44,211 nucleotides of DNA from Aquimonas sp046318115 (GTDB taxonomy: Bacteria; Pseudomonadota; Gammaproteobacteria; Xanthomonadales; Xanthomonadaceae). The notes below the pieces were generated by a model, which saw nothing but the letters and a program-made list of their open reading frames with translations, searched no databases and was not told the DNA's origin. This document shows positions 15,461-23,360 of the stretch, one piece after another. The position numbers and the translations under genes were made by a program. Every line of letters starts with the position of its first letter. Position 1 is the stretch's first letter. Location of the stretch: NCBI GenBank assembly GCA_046318115.1, contig JBKCVA010000036.1, positions 1 through 44,211 on the forward strand, given 5' to 3'.

Positions 15461-16279
15461 GTGGTCAAGCCACTGCCGCGCCTGAAGCTTCAAGGCTTCA
15501 ACAACCTCACCAAGGCGCTGTCGTTCAACATCTACGACGTCTGCTACGCGGTCAGCGAAGAACAGCGCCGCCGCTACATCGAGTACATCGACGAGGCCTA
15601 CAACGCCGATCGTCTGACTCAGATCCTCACCGAGGTGGCCGAAATCATCGGAGCCAACGTGCTGAACGTGGCGCGCCAGGACTACGACCCGCAGGGCGCG
15701 TCGGTGACCATCCTCATCTCCGAGGAACCGGTGATCGACAAGAAGGCGGCCGGCAACGTGCTGTCTGGTGCCGTGCGCGAACATGAGGAGGTCGACGCCA
15801 GCGTGGTCGCTCACCTCGACAAGAGCCACATCACTGTCCACACCTACCCGGAAACGCATCCGCACAACGGTATTGCGACGTTCCGCGCGGACATCGATGT
15901 GGCCACCTGCGGCGTGATTTCGCCGCTCAAGGCGCTCAACTACCTGATCGAGAGCCTCGAATCCGACATCGTGATCATGGACTACCGCGTTCGCGGCTTC
16001 ACTCGCGACGTGAAGGGCACCAAGCACTACATCGATCATCGGATCAACTCGATCCAGGACTACCTCGCCAAGGGCATCAAGAACCGCTACGAGATGTTCG
16101 ATGTGAATGTGTACCAGGAGAACATCTTCCACACCAAGATGCATGTGAAGGATTTCGACCTCGACACCTATCTGTTCGAGGAAAAGGCCAAGAACCTCTC
16201 GTTCAAGGAGCGCCTGCGCATCGAGGCGCAGCTGAAGCGCGAGATCGAAGAGCTGTTCCACGGTCGCAACCTCGACTGA
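15461..16279 (+). CDS. speD: S-adenosylmethionine decarboxylase proenzyme
   Basis: A 272-residue SpeD proenzyme that self-cleaves to form a pyruvoyl enzyme making decarboxylated AdoMet for spermidine synthesis. The processing Ser is S122 in HLDKSHITVHTYPE; other family segments are NILNVARQDYDP-like (NVLNVARQDYDP), TFRADIDVATCG and VNVYQENIFHTKM. The start is GTG 15461 (read as M, then VKPLPRLKLQGF), with AGGGG about 10 bases upstream; no ATG fits. Compared with the 264-residue xanthomonad enzyme as I remember it, there are about eight extra residues at about 101-113, shortly before the cleavage site. It converges on the DUF2339 gene. Confidence 0.93.
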   Translation: MVKPLPRLKLQGFNNLTKALSFNIYDVCYAVSEEQRRRYIEYIDEAYNADRLTQILTEVAEIIGANVLNVARQDYDPQGASVTILISEEPVIDKKAAGNVLSGAVREHEEVDASVVAHLDKSHITVHTYPETHPHNGIATFRADIDVATCGVISPLKALNYLIESLESDIVIMDYRVRGFTRDVKGTKHYIDHRINSIQDYLAKGIKNRYEMFDVNVYQENIFHTKMHVKDFDLDTYLFEEKAKNLSFKERLRIEAQLKREIEELFHGRNLD

Positions 16280-16300
16280 GGCATTGCCCCTGCGAAGCAA

Positions 16301-16335
16301 GCGAAGGGCGCGTTCCGCAAGGGCGCGCCCTTCGC
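16301..16335. terminator. Bidirectional hairpin between speD and the DUF2339 gene
   Basis: A perfect 12-bp stem, GCGAAGGGCGCG (16301-16312) with CGCGCCCTTCGC (16324-16335), lies between the convergent stop codons. There is no long T tract on either side, but its position and strength suggest a shared terminator. Confidence 0.65.
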
Positions 16336-16352
16336 CATTCTGAGGTCTGCGA

Positions 16353-19163
16353 TCAGTGTTTGGCCGTCTCGGCGCGGCGCGGCGGCGATGGCGCGAGATA
16401 GCCGACGCCGACCAGCAGCAGGCCGACCGTCAGCACCGCTCCGATGCCGGCGAGGTTGCCGAGGTAAGCGCGATCGACCAGCACCAGCTTCACCAGCACG
16501 ACCCCCATCAGCGCCGCGCCGCCCAGCCACACATACCAGTTGCCCCGACGCGAGCCGGCCACCCAGGCGATTACGCCGGCCAGCGCCCACAGCACGCTCA
16601 GTACGCCTTGGGTCAGGGCGCTGTCGAACAGCGCCGGCGACCAGGGCAGTCCGGCGTGGTGATGGAGGCAGCGCAACGCAGCCTGTGTGAGCAGCAGCAG
16701 GGCCGCGCCGGCGAGACCCGCGCGCAGGGGCAGCAGATCGCTGCGGGCCTGTTTCGGCAAAGACTGCCATGCCAGAAGCAGCAAGCCCCACTGCAGCAAC
16801 TCCATGGGATTCAGCAGTGGCAGATAGGGCATCGGCGCTGCATCGCCATGGGAGTACAGGGCTCCGAACCAAGCCGCCCCGAGAGCAAGCACGGCTGCGC
16901 CATGCCAGGCGCCGGCGTAGCGCGCGAAGCGGTCCGCCAGCGGCCAGGCGAAACGTCGGGGTTGCCGCCACAGCACCCAAGCGAGTGCAGCAAGCGGCAG
17001 CACGGCCAGCGTCCAGGTCCACGCCCCGCCCAGATGGGCGCGCTCGGCGCGCTGGGAGAAGTCGCTGCCTAGCACCAGCGAGAGCGTGGCGAGTACCGCG
17101 AGATGCGCCGCGCCAGTGAGCCGCATCGGGGGCTCGCGAAGAGCCTTCAGAGTGATTCCCGAGGCGACGAAGCTCAGCGCCCAGAGGGCGAGGCCGCCGC
17201 CCTCCAGCGCAGGCTCCGCGTGCTCGACAAGCACGCAAAGCCCCAGCAATGGCAGCGCCGCGAGCGGAATCACCGACAGCCAGCCCAGCCGCGCCCAGCC
17301 GAGGACGGCTCGCAGCAGGCTTGCGCCCAAGGCGATCAGCACGGCCATGCCGAGCAGGGTTTCAAAAGGCTCCAGACCGAAGGGCGGGCTCCAGCCGAGA
17401 TGCAGCCACAGCAGACCCAACCAGCCCGTACCCAACAGGAAGGCGAGCCAGATCTCGACGCGGGGGCGCTCGAAGCGCTCATGCAACCGGCTGGCGAGAA
17501 GTCCCGCTGCAGCCAGCAGGGACAGGCTGAAGCGAAAGCCGATGCGGTAATCGCTGTCCTCTAATCGGCCGTCGTTGAGGGCTTCGACAGCATGCATCAG
17601 CAGTGCGCACCCGGCAGCGAACTGCAGCAGCCAGCCGAACACCCGGCTCATCGGACGCTGCTGGCGAAGCCCCAGCCACATCGCTCCGACGCCTTGCAGC
17701 GCCCACACAGCGGCCGTCTGCTGAGCCGAGAAAGCGAGTGGCACCGCGACGGTGACGAAGCCTGCCGCGACCCAGGCGAATGCTTCGCCCTGCAGTCGCG
17801 CCCGCGAGCCACGCATCAGCAGCGCCGCCAGCGCCGCATAGACCGCTGCAGCCAGTACCGCCGACAGCGACAGAGCGCTGCGATCCCCTTCCAGAAGGCC
17901 TGCCTGCAGGCTGAAGGCCCACAGCGGCAGGGCGAAGCTCAGCGAGGCCTGCACGCCATGGCTGGCGGCCAAGCCTCGACGAACTGCGCCGAGCACCGCG
18001 ATGCCCAGATAGAACGCCCAGAACAGCAAGAGGAAGAACTGGCTGCTCGCGTAGTCCGCCGAGGTGTAGGAGCGCAGTCCCCACAGGCTGCCGACGCCGA
18101 AGGTGAACAGGAAGCCCATCAGGTTCAGCGCGTGCCAATGACGCCACCAGGCCACGCCGAACACCGCCGCATTGAGCGCGGCGTAGTAGCTGAACAGGGC
18201 CATCTGGTTGCCACTGCCGGTGCTGATCAGCACTGGCGCGAGATAGCCGCCGAGAAAGCCCAGTACGGCCAGCGCGGCGGCGTTCTGCCAGACCGCCAGA
18301 AGTGCGGCCAGGGCGACCAGCAGGACAACCATGGCGAGCGCAACACCGGGCGCCAGCAAGGCGTACAGCCGGAAGGCCGCGAATACGCAGAGCAGCAGCA
18401 CCCCAATCGCGCCGCCCTGCAGCGACAGGGAAAACGCGGGACGTGAGCCACGTTGACCCAGTGCGAACAGCAGCGCGCCGATCGCGGCCGCGCCGATGCC
18501 GATGAAGCGCCAGCCGATCGGCAGCTCGAACATGCCTTGCTGCGCCGCGTAGCGCAGGGCGGCGGCGACGCCGGCGAACAACACCAGCACGCCCAGCTTG
18601 ACGGGCAGGTTGCCGCCAAACAGCCAGTCGAGCAGGGTCTCCAGGAGGGGTTTCGTCGATCCGGGGGGCGTCGACGCAGCGCCGCGTGCAGCCAGCTCGG
18701 GCGATGCCGTGTTCTCAGGCTGCGTTCGCCGGGAGGCAGCTGGCAGGGGAGGTGGCGAGACGCGCGTTTCCGCGGGTGCGGCGGTTCCTTTGGCGCTCTC
18801 GGGAACTGCGGCTTCACGGTTCACCGAGACGCTTCCCGACGCCGCGGCAGCGATCGACAGGGACGCCGGTGCGGTGGTGTGGGCGGCTTCGTCGGCTTCG
18901 CTCGGCAGAGCTGTCCTTGCAGAGAGGCGGGCTGGAGATGCAGGGCGCTCCGCCGGATTCGTGTTGCCGTTGGGCGCTCCTGCGGCTGCGGCTGCGGTTC
19001 CTGAGGTGTGCGTGGCCCGATGCGCCTCCAGCTGGCGCAGTCGCTGCGCGAGCTCCTGCTGGGTGCCCAGCAACCAGCCCGCCAGTGCAGCCAGAAGGAC
19101 CGACACCAGCGACTCGCTGGCAATCGCGAAGAGGCCGAACAGCACAGCCAGAACGATCTTCAT
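16353..19163 (-). CDS. DUF2339 multi-spanning membrane protein
   Basis: A 936-residue inner-membrane protein. After an N-terminal hydrophobic stretch (MKIVLAVLFGLFAIASESLVS begins it) and a short coiled coil comes a low-complexity Ala/Pro/Ser/Thr linker (about 55-160). The rest is a long series of more than 20 transmembrane segments, including LPVKLGVLVLFAGVAAALRY and the GGxIGVLLL-type stretch, as in DUF2339 proteins. The function of the family is unknown; an envelope or transport role is only a guess. The start ATG 19163 gives a normal N-terminus. It is transcribed towards speD, and the two coding regions are 73 bases apart. Confidence 0.82.
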   Translation of the reverse strand: MKIVLAVLFGLFAIASESLVSVLLAALAGWLLGTQQELAQRLRQLEAHRATHTSGTAAAAAGAPNGNTNPAERPASPARLSARTALPSEADEAAHTTAPASLSIAAAASGSVSVNREAAVPESAKGTAAPAETRVSPPPLPAASRRTQPENTASPELAARGAASTPPGSTKPLLETLLDWLFGGNLPVKLGVLVLFAGVAAALRYAAQQGMFELPIGWRFIGIGAAAIGALLFALGQRGSRPAFSLSLQGGAIGVLLLCVFAAFRLYALLAPGVALAMVVLLVALAALLAVWQNAAALAVLGFLGGYLAPVLISTGSGNQMALFSYYAALNAAVFGVAWWRHWHALNLMGFLFTFGVGSLWGLRSYTSADYASSQFFLLLFWAFYLGIAVLGAVRRGLAASHGVQASLSFALPLWAFSLQAGLLEGDRSALSLSAVLAAAVYAALAALLMRGSRARLQGEAFAWVAAGFVTVAVPLAFSAQQTAAVWALQGVGAMWLGLRQQRPMSRVFGWLLQFAAGCALLMHAVEALNDGRLEDSDYRIGFRFSLSLLAAAGLLASRLHERFERPRVEIWLAFLLGTGWLGLLWLHLGWSPPFGLEPFETLLGMAVLIALGASLLRAVLGWARLGWLSVIPLAALPLLGLCVLVEHAEPALEGGGLALWALSFVASGITLKALREPPMRLTGAAHLAVLATLSLVLGSDFSQRAERAHLGGAWTWTLAVLPLAALAWVLWRQPRRFAWPLADRFARYAGAWHGAAVLALGAAWFGALYSHGDAAPMPYLPLLNPMELLQWGLLLLAWQSLPKQARSDLLPLRAGLAGAALLLLTQAALRCLHHHAGLPWSPALFDSALTQGVLSVLWALAGVIAWVAGSRRGNWYVWLGGAALMGVVLVKLVLVDRAYLGNLAGIGAVLTVGLLLVGVGYLAPSPPRRAETAKH

Positions 19164-19638
19164 GCTGCCTTCCCCGCCCTACGCCTGAAGGTGGCGAGTG
19201 TAGGCAAGGTGAAGCTCGGCCGGTGGGCGCGGCGATCGGCGGCAGTCGCGATCCGTCCCAGCGGCATCGAGCGGCTGGGAGCGCTTCGCTTGATCGGAGC
19301 GCCCGGCGCGCGAGGGCTGCGCATTTTTTCAAGCGGGCAAGCGCGGGTTCCAGCGTGACCAAGGGCCACATAAGGACGCGTCCTGCGGCGGTCGTAGAGT
19401 CCGGATCTGGGCCCGCTTCGCAAAGGGGTCAAGGCAACACTGATCAAGTCCCTCCTGGCCTTGAGCAATGCTGCCCTTGGACCCTGTCGGGCTTGGGTGG
19501 TCGAGGCGAAAATCCGGCAGCCTGTGGACAGGTTTTCAAGGATTTGCAGGCCCATAGCAGCGCCATGGGCCAAGAATCGGCGGATAGTGGATTGCGCTGA
19601 CGGATTTGCCGCCCGGCGATCCAAAGTCCGACGGGCTC
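19164..19638. other. Intergenic region between coq7 and the DUF2339 gene
   Basis: A 475-base stretch with no convincing gene. Both flanking genes are on the minus strand, so it should hold the DUF2339 promoter on the 19164 side. Part of it (about 19425-19600) looks less G+C-rich and more ordered than its surroundings, but no transposase motif or inverted terminal repeat could be recognised. Confidence 0.4.
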
Positions 19639-20280
19639 CTAGATCCGATAGGCGCTGACCTTCATGACTTGGCTGATCGCCCACATCAGCGATGGGATCG
19701 GGGCCGGCAGTGGCCGAGCGCCGGCGGCGTTTGCCTGCTCGGCGTGCTCGGCTTCCTCTTCGGCCATGCGCTGCAGGATGCGCCGGCTTCGCTCGTCGCC
19801 CTCGGGCAGCTGGCGCAGATGGTCTTCGAGGTGCGCTTCAACCTGCCGCTCAGTCTCAACCACGAAGCCGAGGTTGTAGCCGTCGCCCGCCAGTCCGGCT
19901 GCCATCCCGATCGCGTAGCTGCCGGCGTACCAGAGCGGATTCAGCAGGCTGGGGCGGTCGCGCAGTTCGGCGAGGCGCTGTCCGCACCAGGCGAGGTGGT
20001 CGGCTTCCTCTTGGGCGGCCTGCAGCAGGTGCTCGCGGGTCGTCTCGTCGCGGGCGACCCGCGCCTGGCCCAGATAAAGCGCTTGGGCGCAGACCTCACC
20101 TGCATGGTTGATGCGCATCAGTCCGGCGACGTGGGCTCGCTGCCGGTCATCGAGTTCGACGGTGTTGGCCTCGGCGGCCGGATTGGGGCGGCCCGCGGGC
20201 GTCTGCCGTGCCGTGGCGGTCAGCAGGGCGTGGTCGAGATCGGCGATCAGTCGATCCAGCGGAGAGAGTTTGCGCAGCAT
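19639..20280 (-). CDS. coq7: Coq7, demethoxyubiquinone hydroxylase
   Basis: A 213-residue di-iron hydroxylase that hydroxylates the penultimate ubiquinone intermediate. Iron ligands can be read as E62 (MRINHAGEVCAQ), the first ExxH motif E92-ADH95, E142 (VVETERQVEAHL) and the second ExxH motif E176-AEH179. GSYAIGMAAGLAGDGYNLGF is the typical central helix. The start ATG 20280 (MLRKLSPLDRLIADLD) is 2 bases after the stop of the GlcF-like gene, so the two are surely co-transcribed. The protein is membrane-associated. Confidence 0.93.
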   Translation of the reverse strand: MLRKLSPLDRLIADLDHALLTATARQTPAGRPNPAAEANTVELDDRQRAHVAGLMRINHAGEVCAQALYLGQARVARDETTREHLLQAAQEEADHLAWCGQRLAELRDRPSLLNPLWYAGSYAIGMAAGLAGDGYNLGFVVETERQVEAHLEDHLRQLPEGDERSRRILQRMAEEEAEHAEQANAAGARPLPAPIPSLMWAISQVMKVSAYRI

Positions 20281-20282
20281 GT

Positions 20283-21491
20283 TCAGGGCAGGGCCTCGGC
20301 CAGCAATTCCAGCGGATGCCGGAGTTCGACCCCGGCGAGTACAGCAGCGCCGCCAAGATGAAGGCGACAGCCCAGGTTGGCGGACAGCAGTGTAGTGGCG
20401 CCCGATGCGATGACGGCGTCCAGCAGGGGGCGGCGCAGGCGCTCGGCGCGTTCGGCAAACTGCAGCATGTACGCGCCGCCCGCACCGCAGCAGCCGGTGT
20501 CCGCCAGCTCCACCACTTCCAGCCCGGGAATGCGTGCCAGCAGTTCACGGGTGGCCCGCACCGACCCTGTCTCCGCCCGCTGGCTGCAGGGCAGGTGGAG
20601 GGCCACGCGATGCTCGATTCGCCGCAGACCCAATGCAGCGAAGCCGACATCGGCAAGCAGCAGGCTGGCGATATCCGTGACCGGCGCAAGCATGGAAAGC
20701 GAAGCCGCATGCGCGGCTTGGCAGCCGCTGGTGATGCCGACCAGGATATCCGGCGCGAGCCTCGCCCACGCGCGACGGCTCTGCACCCGCAAGGCGTCGG
20801 CGTGTGCGCCAGCGCCCGCATGCTGGTCGAGCGCGCCACAGCAGGCTTGATCTGTGGGCACCAGCACTTCGTGGCCGCAGGCGTGCAACAGTCGCGCGGC
20901 AGCGCCCAAAGCCGACGCTTCGAGCGCGCGCCCGACGCAGCCGAGCAGCAGGCCGATGCGCCGTGCCTGCGGAGCGGCAGAGCCGGCTTTGCAAGGGGGG
21001 TTGAAGTGACGATGCCGAGACAGATCGCGTACAGGGCCCGTCTCCGCGCATGCGGCAAGGGCTCGCCGGCTGCGGCGCGGCAACAGTCCACGAAGGGGGC
21101 GCGCTGCGCGCAGCAGGGAGGCCGCTGCCTCCGGATGGCGACTGGCCCACAGCGCTGCCCGAACCCCTAGTGGGCGCGGTCGCTGCGGCAGATGACGCCG
21201 CGCCAGGCGAATCAGCTCACCGAAGCGCACCTTGGCCGGGCAGACCTGCTCGCAGCGACCGCAGCCCAGGCAGTGCTCCAGCGCTTCGATGCTGCTGGAA
21301 TCGAGGCGGCCGGGATCGCGGGCGAGGGCCTGTGCCAACAGCACGCGTCCGCGCGGCGACTCCGACTCGCGGGCATCCAGACTGTAGGTGGGGCAATGCG
21401 GCAGGCAGAGACCGCAGAGCACGCAGGCGTCGGCCAGCGACAGCAATCGCTGCAGGCTGTGTTCAGCGGGGGGGCTGGCGCTTTCGCTCAT
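20283..21491 (-). CDS. GlcF-like (Fe-S)-binding oxidoreductase subunit
   Basis: A 402-residue protein with two N-terminal [4Fe-4S] cluster motifs: C23, C26, C29, C33 (DACVLCGLCLPHC) and C74, C77, C80, C84 (EHCLGCGRCEQVC). Two CCG-type domains follow, with CCGALDQHAGA and CCGAGGAYMLQ. This is the layout of GlcF, the electron-transfer subunit of glycolate oxidase, and of related FAD-linked dehydrogenases. No GlcD or GlcE partner is in the window, so its dehydrogenase partner is unknown. The start ATG 21491 begins MSESASPPAEHS. It is the first gene of a two-gene unit with coq7 and diverges from rplM. Confidence 0.85.
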   Translation of the reverse strand: MSESASPPAEHSLQRLLSLADACVLCGLCLPHCPTYSLDARESESPRGRVLLAQALARDPGRLDSSSIEALEHCLGCGRCEQVCPAKVRFGELIRLARRHLPQRPRPLGVRAALWASRHPEAAASLLRAARPLRGLLPRRSRRALAACAETGPVRDLSRHRHFNPPCKAGSAAPQARRIGLLLGCVGRALEASALGAAARLLHACGHEVLVPTDQACCGALDQHAGAGAHADALRVQSRRAWARLAPDILVGITSGCQAAHAASLSMLAPVTDIASLLLADVGFAALGLRRIEHRVALHLPCSQRAETGSVRATRELLARIPGLEVVELADTGCCGAGGAYMLQFAERAERLRRPLLDAVIASGATTLLSANLGCRLHLGGAAVLAGVELRHPLELLAEALP

Positions 21492-21556
21492 TTGTCGCCA
21501 GAATACGCGGCTTCGCCGGGCAACGCCCCAGGCAGATCACTCCGAGGCGCGCAGGC

Positions 21557-21585
21557 TTGCGCCCCTCGATCAAGGCCGCTATGCT
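21557..21585 (+). promoter_or_regulatory. Candidate promoter of rplM-rpsI
   Basis: TTGCGC (21557-21562) and TATGCT (21580-21585) are separated by 17 bases and lie 39 bases before the rplM start. The -10 hexamer is good; the -35 matches the consensus only in its TTG half. Confidence 0.45.
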
Positions 21586-21624
21586 TCGCGGTCTTTCGTC
21601 CTCGCTTTCCCTTTGGGAGCTGTC

Positions 21625-22053
21625 ATGAAGACCTTCAGCGCCAAGCCGGAGACCGTCAAGCGCGACTGGTATCTGGTCGACGCCAGCGGCAAGACGCTGG
21701 GCCGTCTCTGCTCGGAAATCGCGCTTCGCCTGCGCGGCAAGCACAAGCCCGTGTTCACTCCGCACGTCGATACCGGCGATTACATCGTCGTCATCAACGC
21801 CGAGAAGATCACGGTCACCGGCAACAAGCTGCAGGACAAGATGTATCACCGGTTCACCGGCTACATCGGCAACCTGAAGTCCGAGACCCTGGGCCAAGCC
21901 CTGGATCGCCACCCGGAACGCGCGATCGAGATCGGCGTGAAGGGCATGCTGCCGAAGAACCCGCTGGGCCGTGCGATGTTTCGCAAGCTCAAGGTTTACA
22001 AGGGTGCTGAGCACCCGCATACCGCCCAGCAGCCGCAGGCGCTGGACATCTGA
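21625..22053 (+). CDS. rplM: 50S ribosomal protein L13
   Basis: A 142-residue L13 (MKTFSAKPETVKRDWYLVDA; later TPHVDTGDYIVVINAEK and GMLPKNPLGRAMFRKLKVY). It is an early-assembly protein of the large subunit and in E. coli represses its own operon. The start ATG 21625 is preceded by GGGAG at 21616-21619; the frame is open upstream but without coding features. It forms the usual two-gene operon with rpsI, 17 bases downstream. Confidence 0.98.
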   Translation: MKTFSAKPETVKRDWYLVDASGKTLGRLCSEIALRLRGKHKPVFTPHVDTGDYIVVINAEKITVTGNKLQDKMYHRFTGYIGNLKSETLGQALDRHPERAIEIGVKGMLPKNPLGRAMFRKLKVYKGAEHPHTAQQPQALDI

Positions 22054-22070
22054 GACAGGACAGGCACCCC

Positions 22071-22463
22071 ATGGCTCTCAACCAGAACTACGGCACCGGC
22101 CGCCGCAAGTCCTCCACCGCTCGCGTATTCCTGCGCAACGGTAGCGGCGCTATCACCGTCAACGACAAGCCGCTCGACCAGTTCTTCGGTCGCGAAACCG
22201 CCCGGATGATCGTCCGTCAGCCGCTGGTGCTGACCGAGATGTCCGACAAGTTCGACATCAAGGTGACGGTCGCGGGCGGTGGCACCACCGGTCAGGCCGG
22301 TGCGATCCGTCTTGGCATCGCCCGCGCTCTGGTCGAGTACGACGACAGCCTCAAGGCCCAACTGCGCCGCGCCGGATTCATGACCCGCGACGCTCGCGAA
22401 GTCGAGCGCAAGAAGGTGGGTCTGCACAAGGCTCGTCGCGCCACCCAGTTCTCGAAGCGCTAA
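22071..22463 (+). CDS. rpsI: 30S ribosomal protein S9
   Basis: A 130-residue S9 (NYGTGRRKSSTARVFLRNGS at the start; GGGTTGQAGAIRLGIARAL in the middle) with the usual basic C-terminus ending FSKR, which reaches towards P-site tRNA. It is the second gene of the rplM-rpsI operon. A tRNA-Gln gene lies 63 bases downstream and may be partly served by read-through, although TATACT at 22472-22477 could be its own -10 box. Confidence 0.98.
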   Translation: MALNQNYGTGRRKSSTARVFLRNGSGAITVNDKPLDQFFGRETARMIVRQPLVLTEMSDKFDIKVTVAGGGTTGQAGAIRLGIARALVEYDDSLKAQLRRAGFMTRDAREVERKKVGLHKARRATQFSKR

Positions 22464-22526
22464 CAGCGCTCTATACTTGCCGGCCTCCGCGTCAGAGTGC
22501 GGTTGCCATGTAGGCAAGCAGGTTCT

Positions 22527-22600
22527 AGGGAGATCGTCTAACGGTAGGACAGCGGACTCTGACTCCGTCAATCTAGGTTCGAATCCTAGTCTCCCTGCCA
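22527..22600 (+). tRNA. tRNA-Gln (CTG anticodon)
   Basis: The 74-nt sequence folds as a cloverleaf: acceptor AGGGAGA with TCTCCCT, anticodon stem GCGGA/TCCGT around the loop CTCTGAC (anticodon CTG, reading CAG), T arm with GGTTCGAATCC, and an encoded CCA at 22598-22600. Confidence 0.95.
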
Positions 22601-22607
22601 AACCCGG

Positions 22608-22637
22608 AAGGCCCGCGCAAGCGGGCCTTTTGTTTTT
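22608..22637 (+). terminator. Rho-independent terminator after tRNA-Gln
   Basis: AAGGCCCGC (22608-22616) and GCGGGCCTT (22621-22629) form a perfect 9-bp stem with a GCAA tetraloop, followed by TTGTTTTT. It lies 8 bases after the tRNA end. Confidence 0.92.
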
Positions 22638-22639
22638 CT

Positions 22640-23022
22640 GCTCAGGGTTGGAAAGCCTTGACGTCCGCCCTCTGGCGACGAGACGTATCCAGCCGTGTCC
22701 GTCTACGGCAGAATTCAGCAGCCACGCGAAGAGGGTCGGCAGCGCCGCCGAGGGCGACCTTGATTTCGGCTCAGCCGCTCCGGCCTCAGAACCCTTGGAG
22801 CCGGCGAATCGTACCCCTGCGGAGCTCAGTTCCAGCTCACGGCTCGGAACGGTGTGCGTATTCGTGCAGCCTCGTCAGGGGGTGCTCTGCATCCAGAGGG
22901 GCGTGCTCGCGACAGGCAAGTCGAGGTCGTCGTGGAGCACGGCGTGGTACAGCGCGATACTCAGGTCGGAATGGCTTCGCGAAGTGGTCAAACGTGAAGC
23001 CGACACGGTAGACGCGGACAGC
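22640..23022. other. Region between tRNA-Gln and tRNA-Ile2, no gene
   Basis: This stretch of 383 bases has open frames on both strands, but they run into the tRNA genes and show no recognisable protein. It holds no visible integrase, direct repeat of a tRNA 3' end, or other sign of an inserted element. The promoter of the second tRNA should lie at its end. Confidence 0.45.
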
Positions 23023-23098
23023 GGGCCTATAGCTCAACGGTCAGAGCAGGGGACTCATAATCCCTTGGTTCCAGGTTCGAATCCTGGTGGGCCCACCA
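23023..23098 (+). tRNA. tRNA-Ile2 (CAT anticodon, lysidine type)
   Basis: The 76-nt sequence folds as a cloverleaf: acceptor GGGCCTA with TGGGCCC, anticodon stem GGGGA/TCCCT around CTCATAA (anticodon CAT), T arm with GGTTCGAATCC, and an encoded CCA at 23096-23098. The ACTCATAATC...CTTGGT context matches the tRNA-Ile whose C34 is changed to lysidine by TilS to read AUA; elongator or initiator Met tRNA is less likely. Confidence 0.88.
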
Positions 23099-23303
23099 TC
23101 CACGTACGCTCCCCGCCCTTCGATCCAGCGGGTCGAGCGCAAAGCCCGAGTTGTCTCCGTGTGCCTCGTCCAATCGCGACGCACCGTCGGCCGTGGCCCG
23201 AACTCGTGCGGCTTACCGCAGACGCCGGACCCACTTGATCGCTTTCCCTTGAATGCCCGGCGACTACCGTCGTTCGACGTTCGATGTGTCGCGCGCGAGC
23301 GGA

Positions 23304-23335
23304 GTCCAAGCGAACGCCCAATCGTTCACTTGGAC
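23304..23335. terminator. Hairpin downstream of the large surface protein gene
   Basis: GTCCAAGCGAAC (23304-23315) and GTTCACTTGGAC (23324-23335) form 12-bp arms with one mismatch and an 8-nt loop. It lies 26 bases beyond the stop codon of the minus-strand gene and could end its transcript, although no T tract follows. Confidence 0.5.
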
Positions 23336-23360
23336 TGCCAGAATGTTGTTGCCGGTCCAC

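Noticed and set aside
22640..23022. Genomic island inserted between two tRNA genes
   Set aside because: No integrase, no repeated tRNA 3' end and only 383 bases of DNA lie between them.
22477..23238. 253-codon plus-strand ORF spanning both tRNA genes
   Set aside because: It crosses two well-formed tRNA genes and a strong terminator, so it cannot be a real gene.
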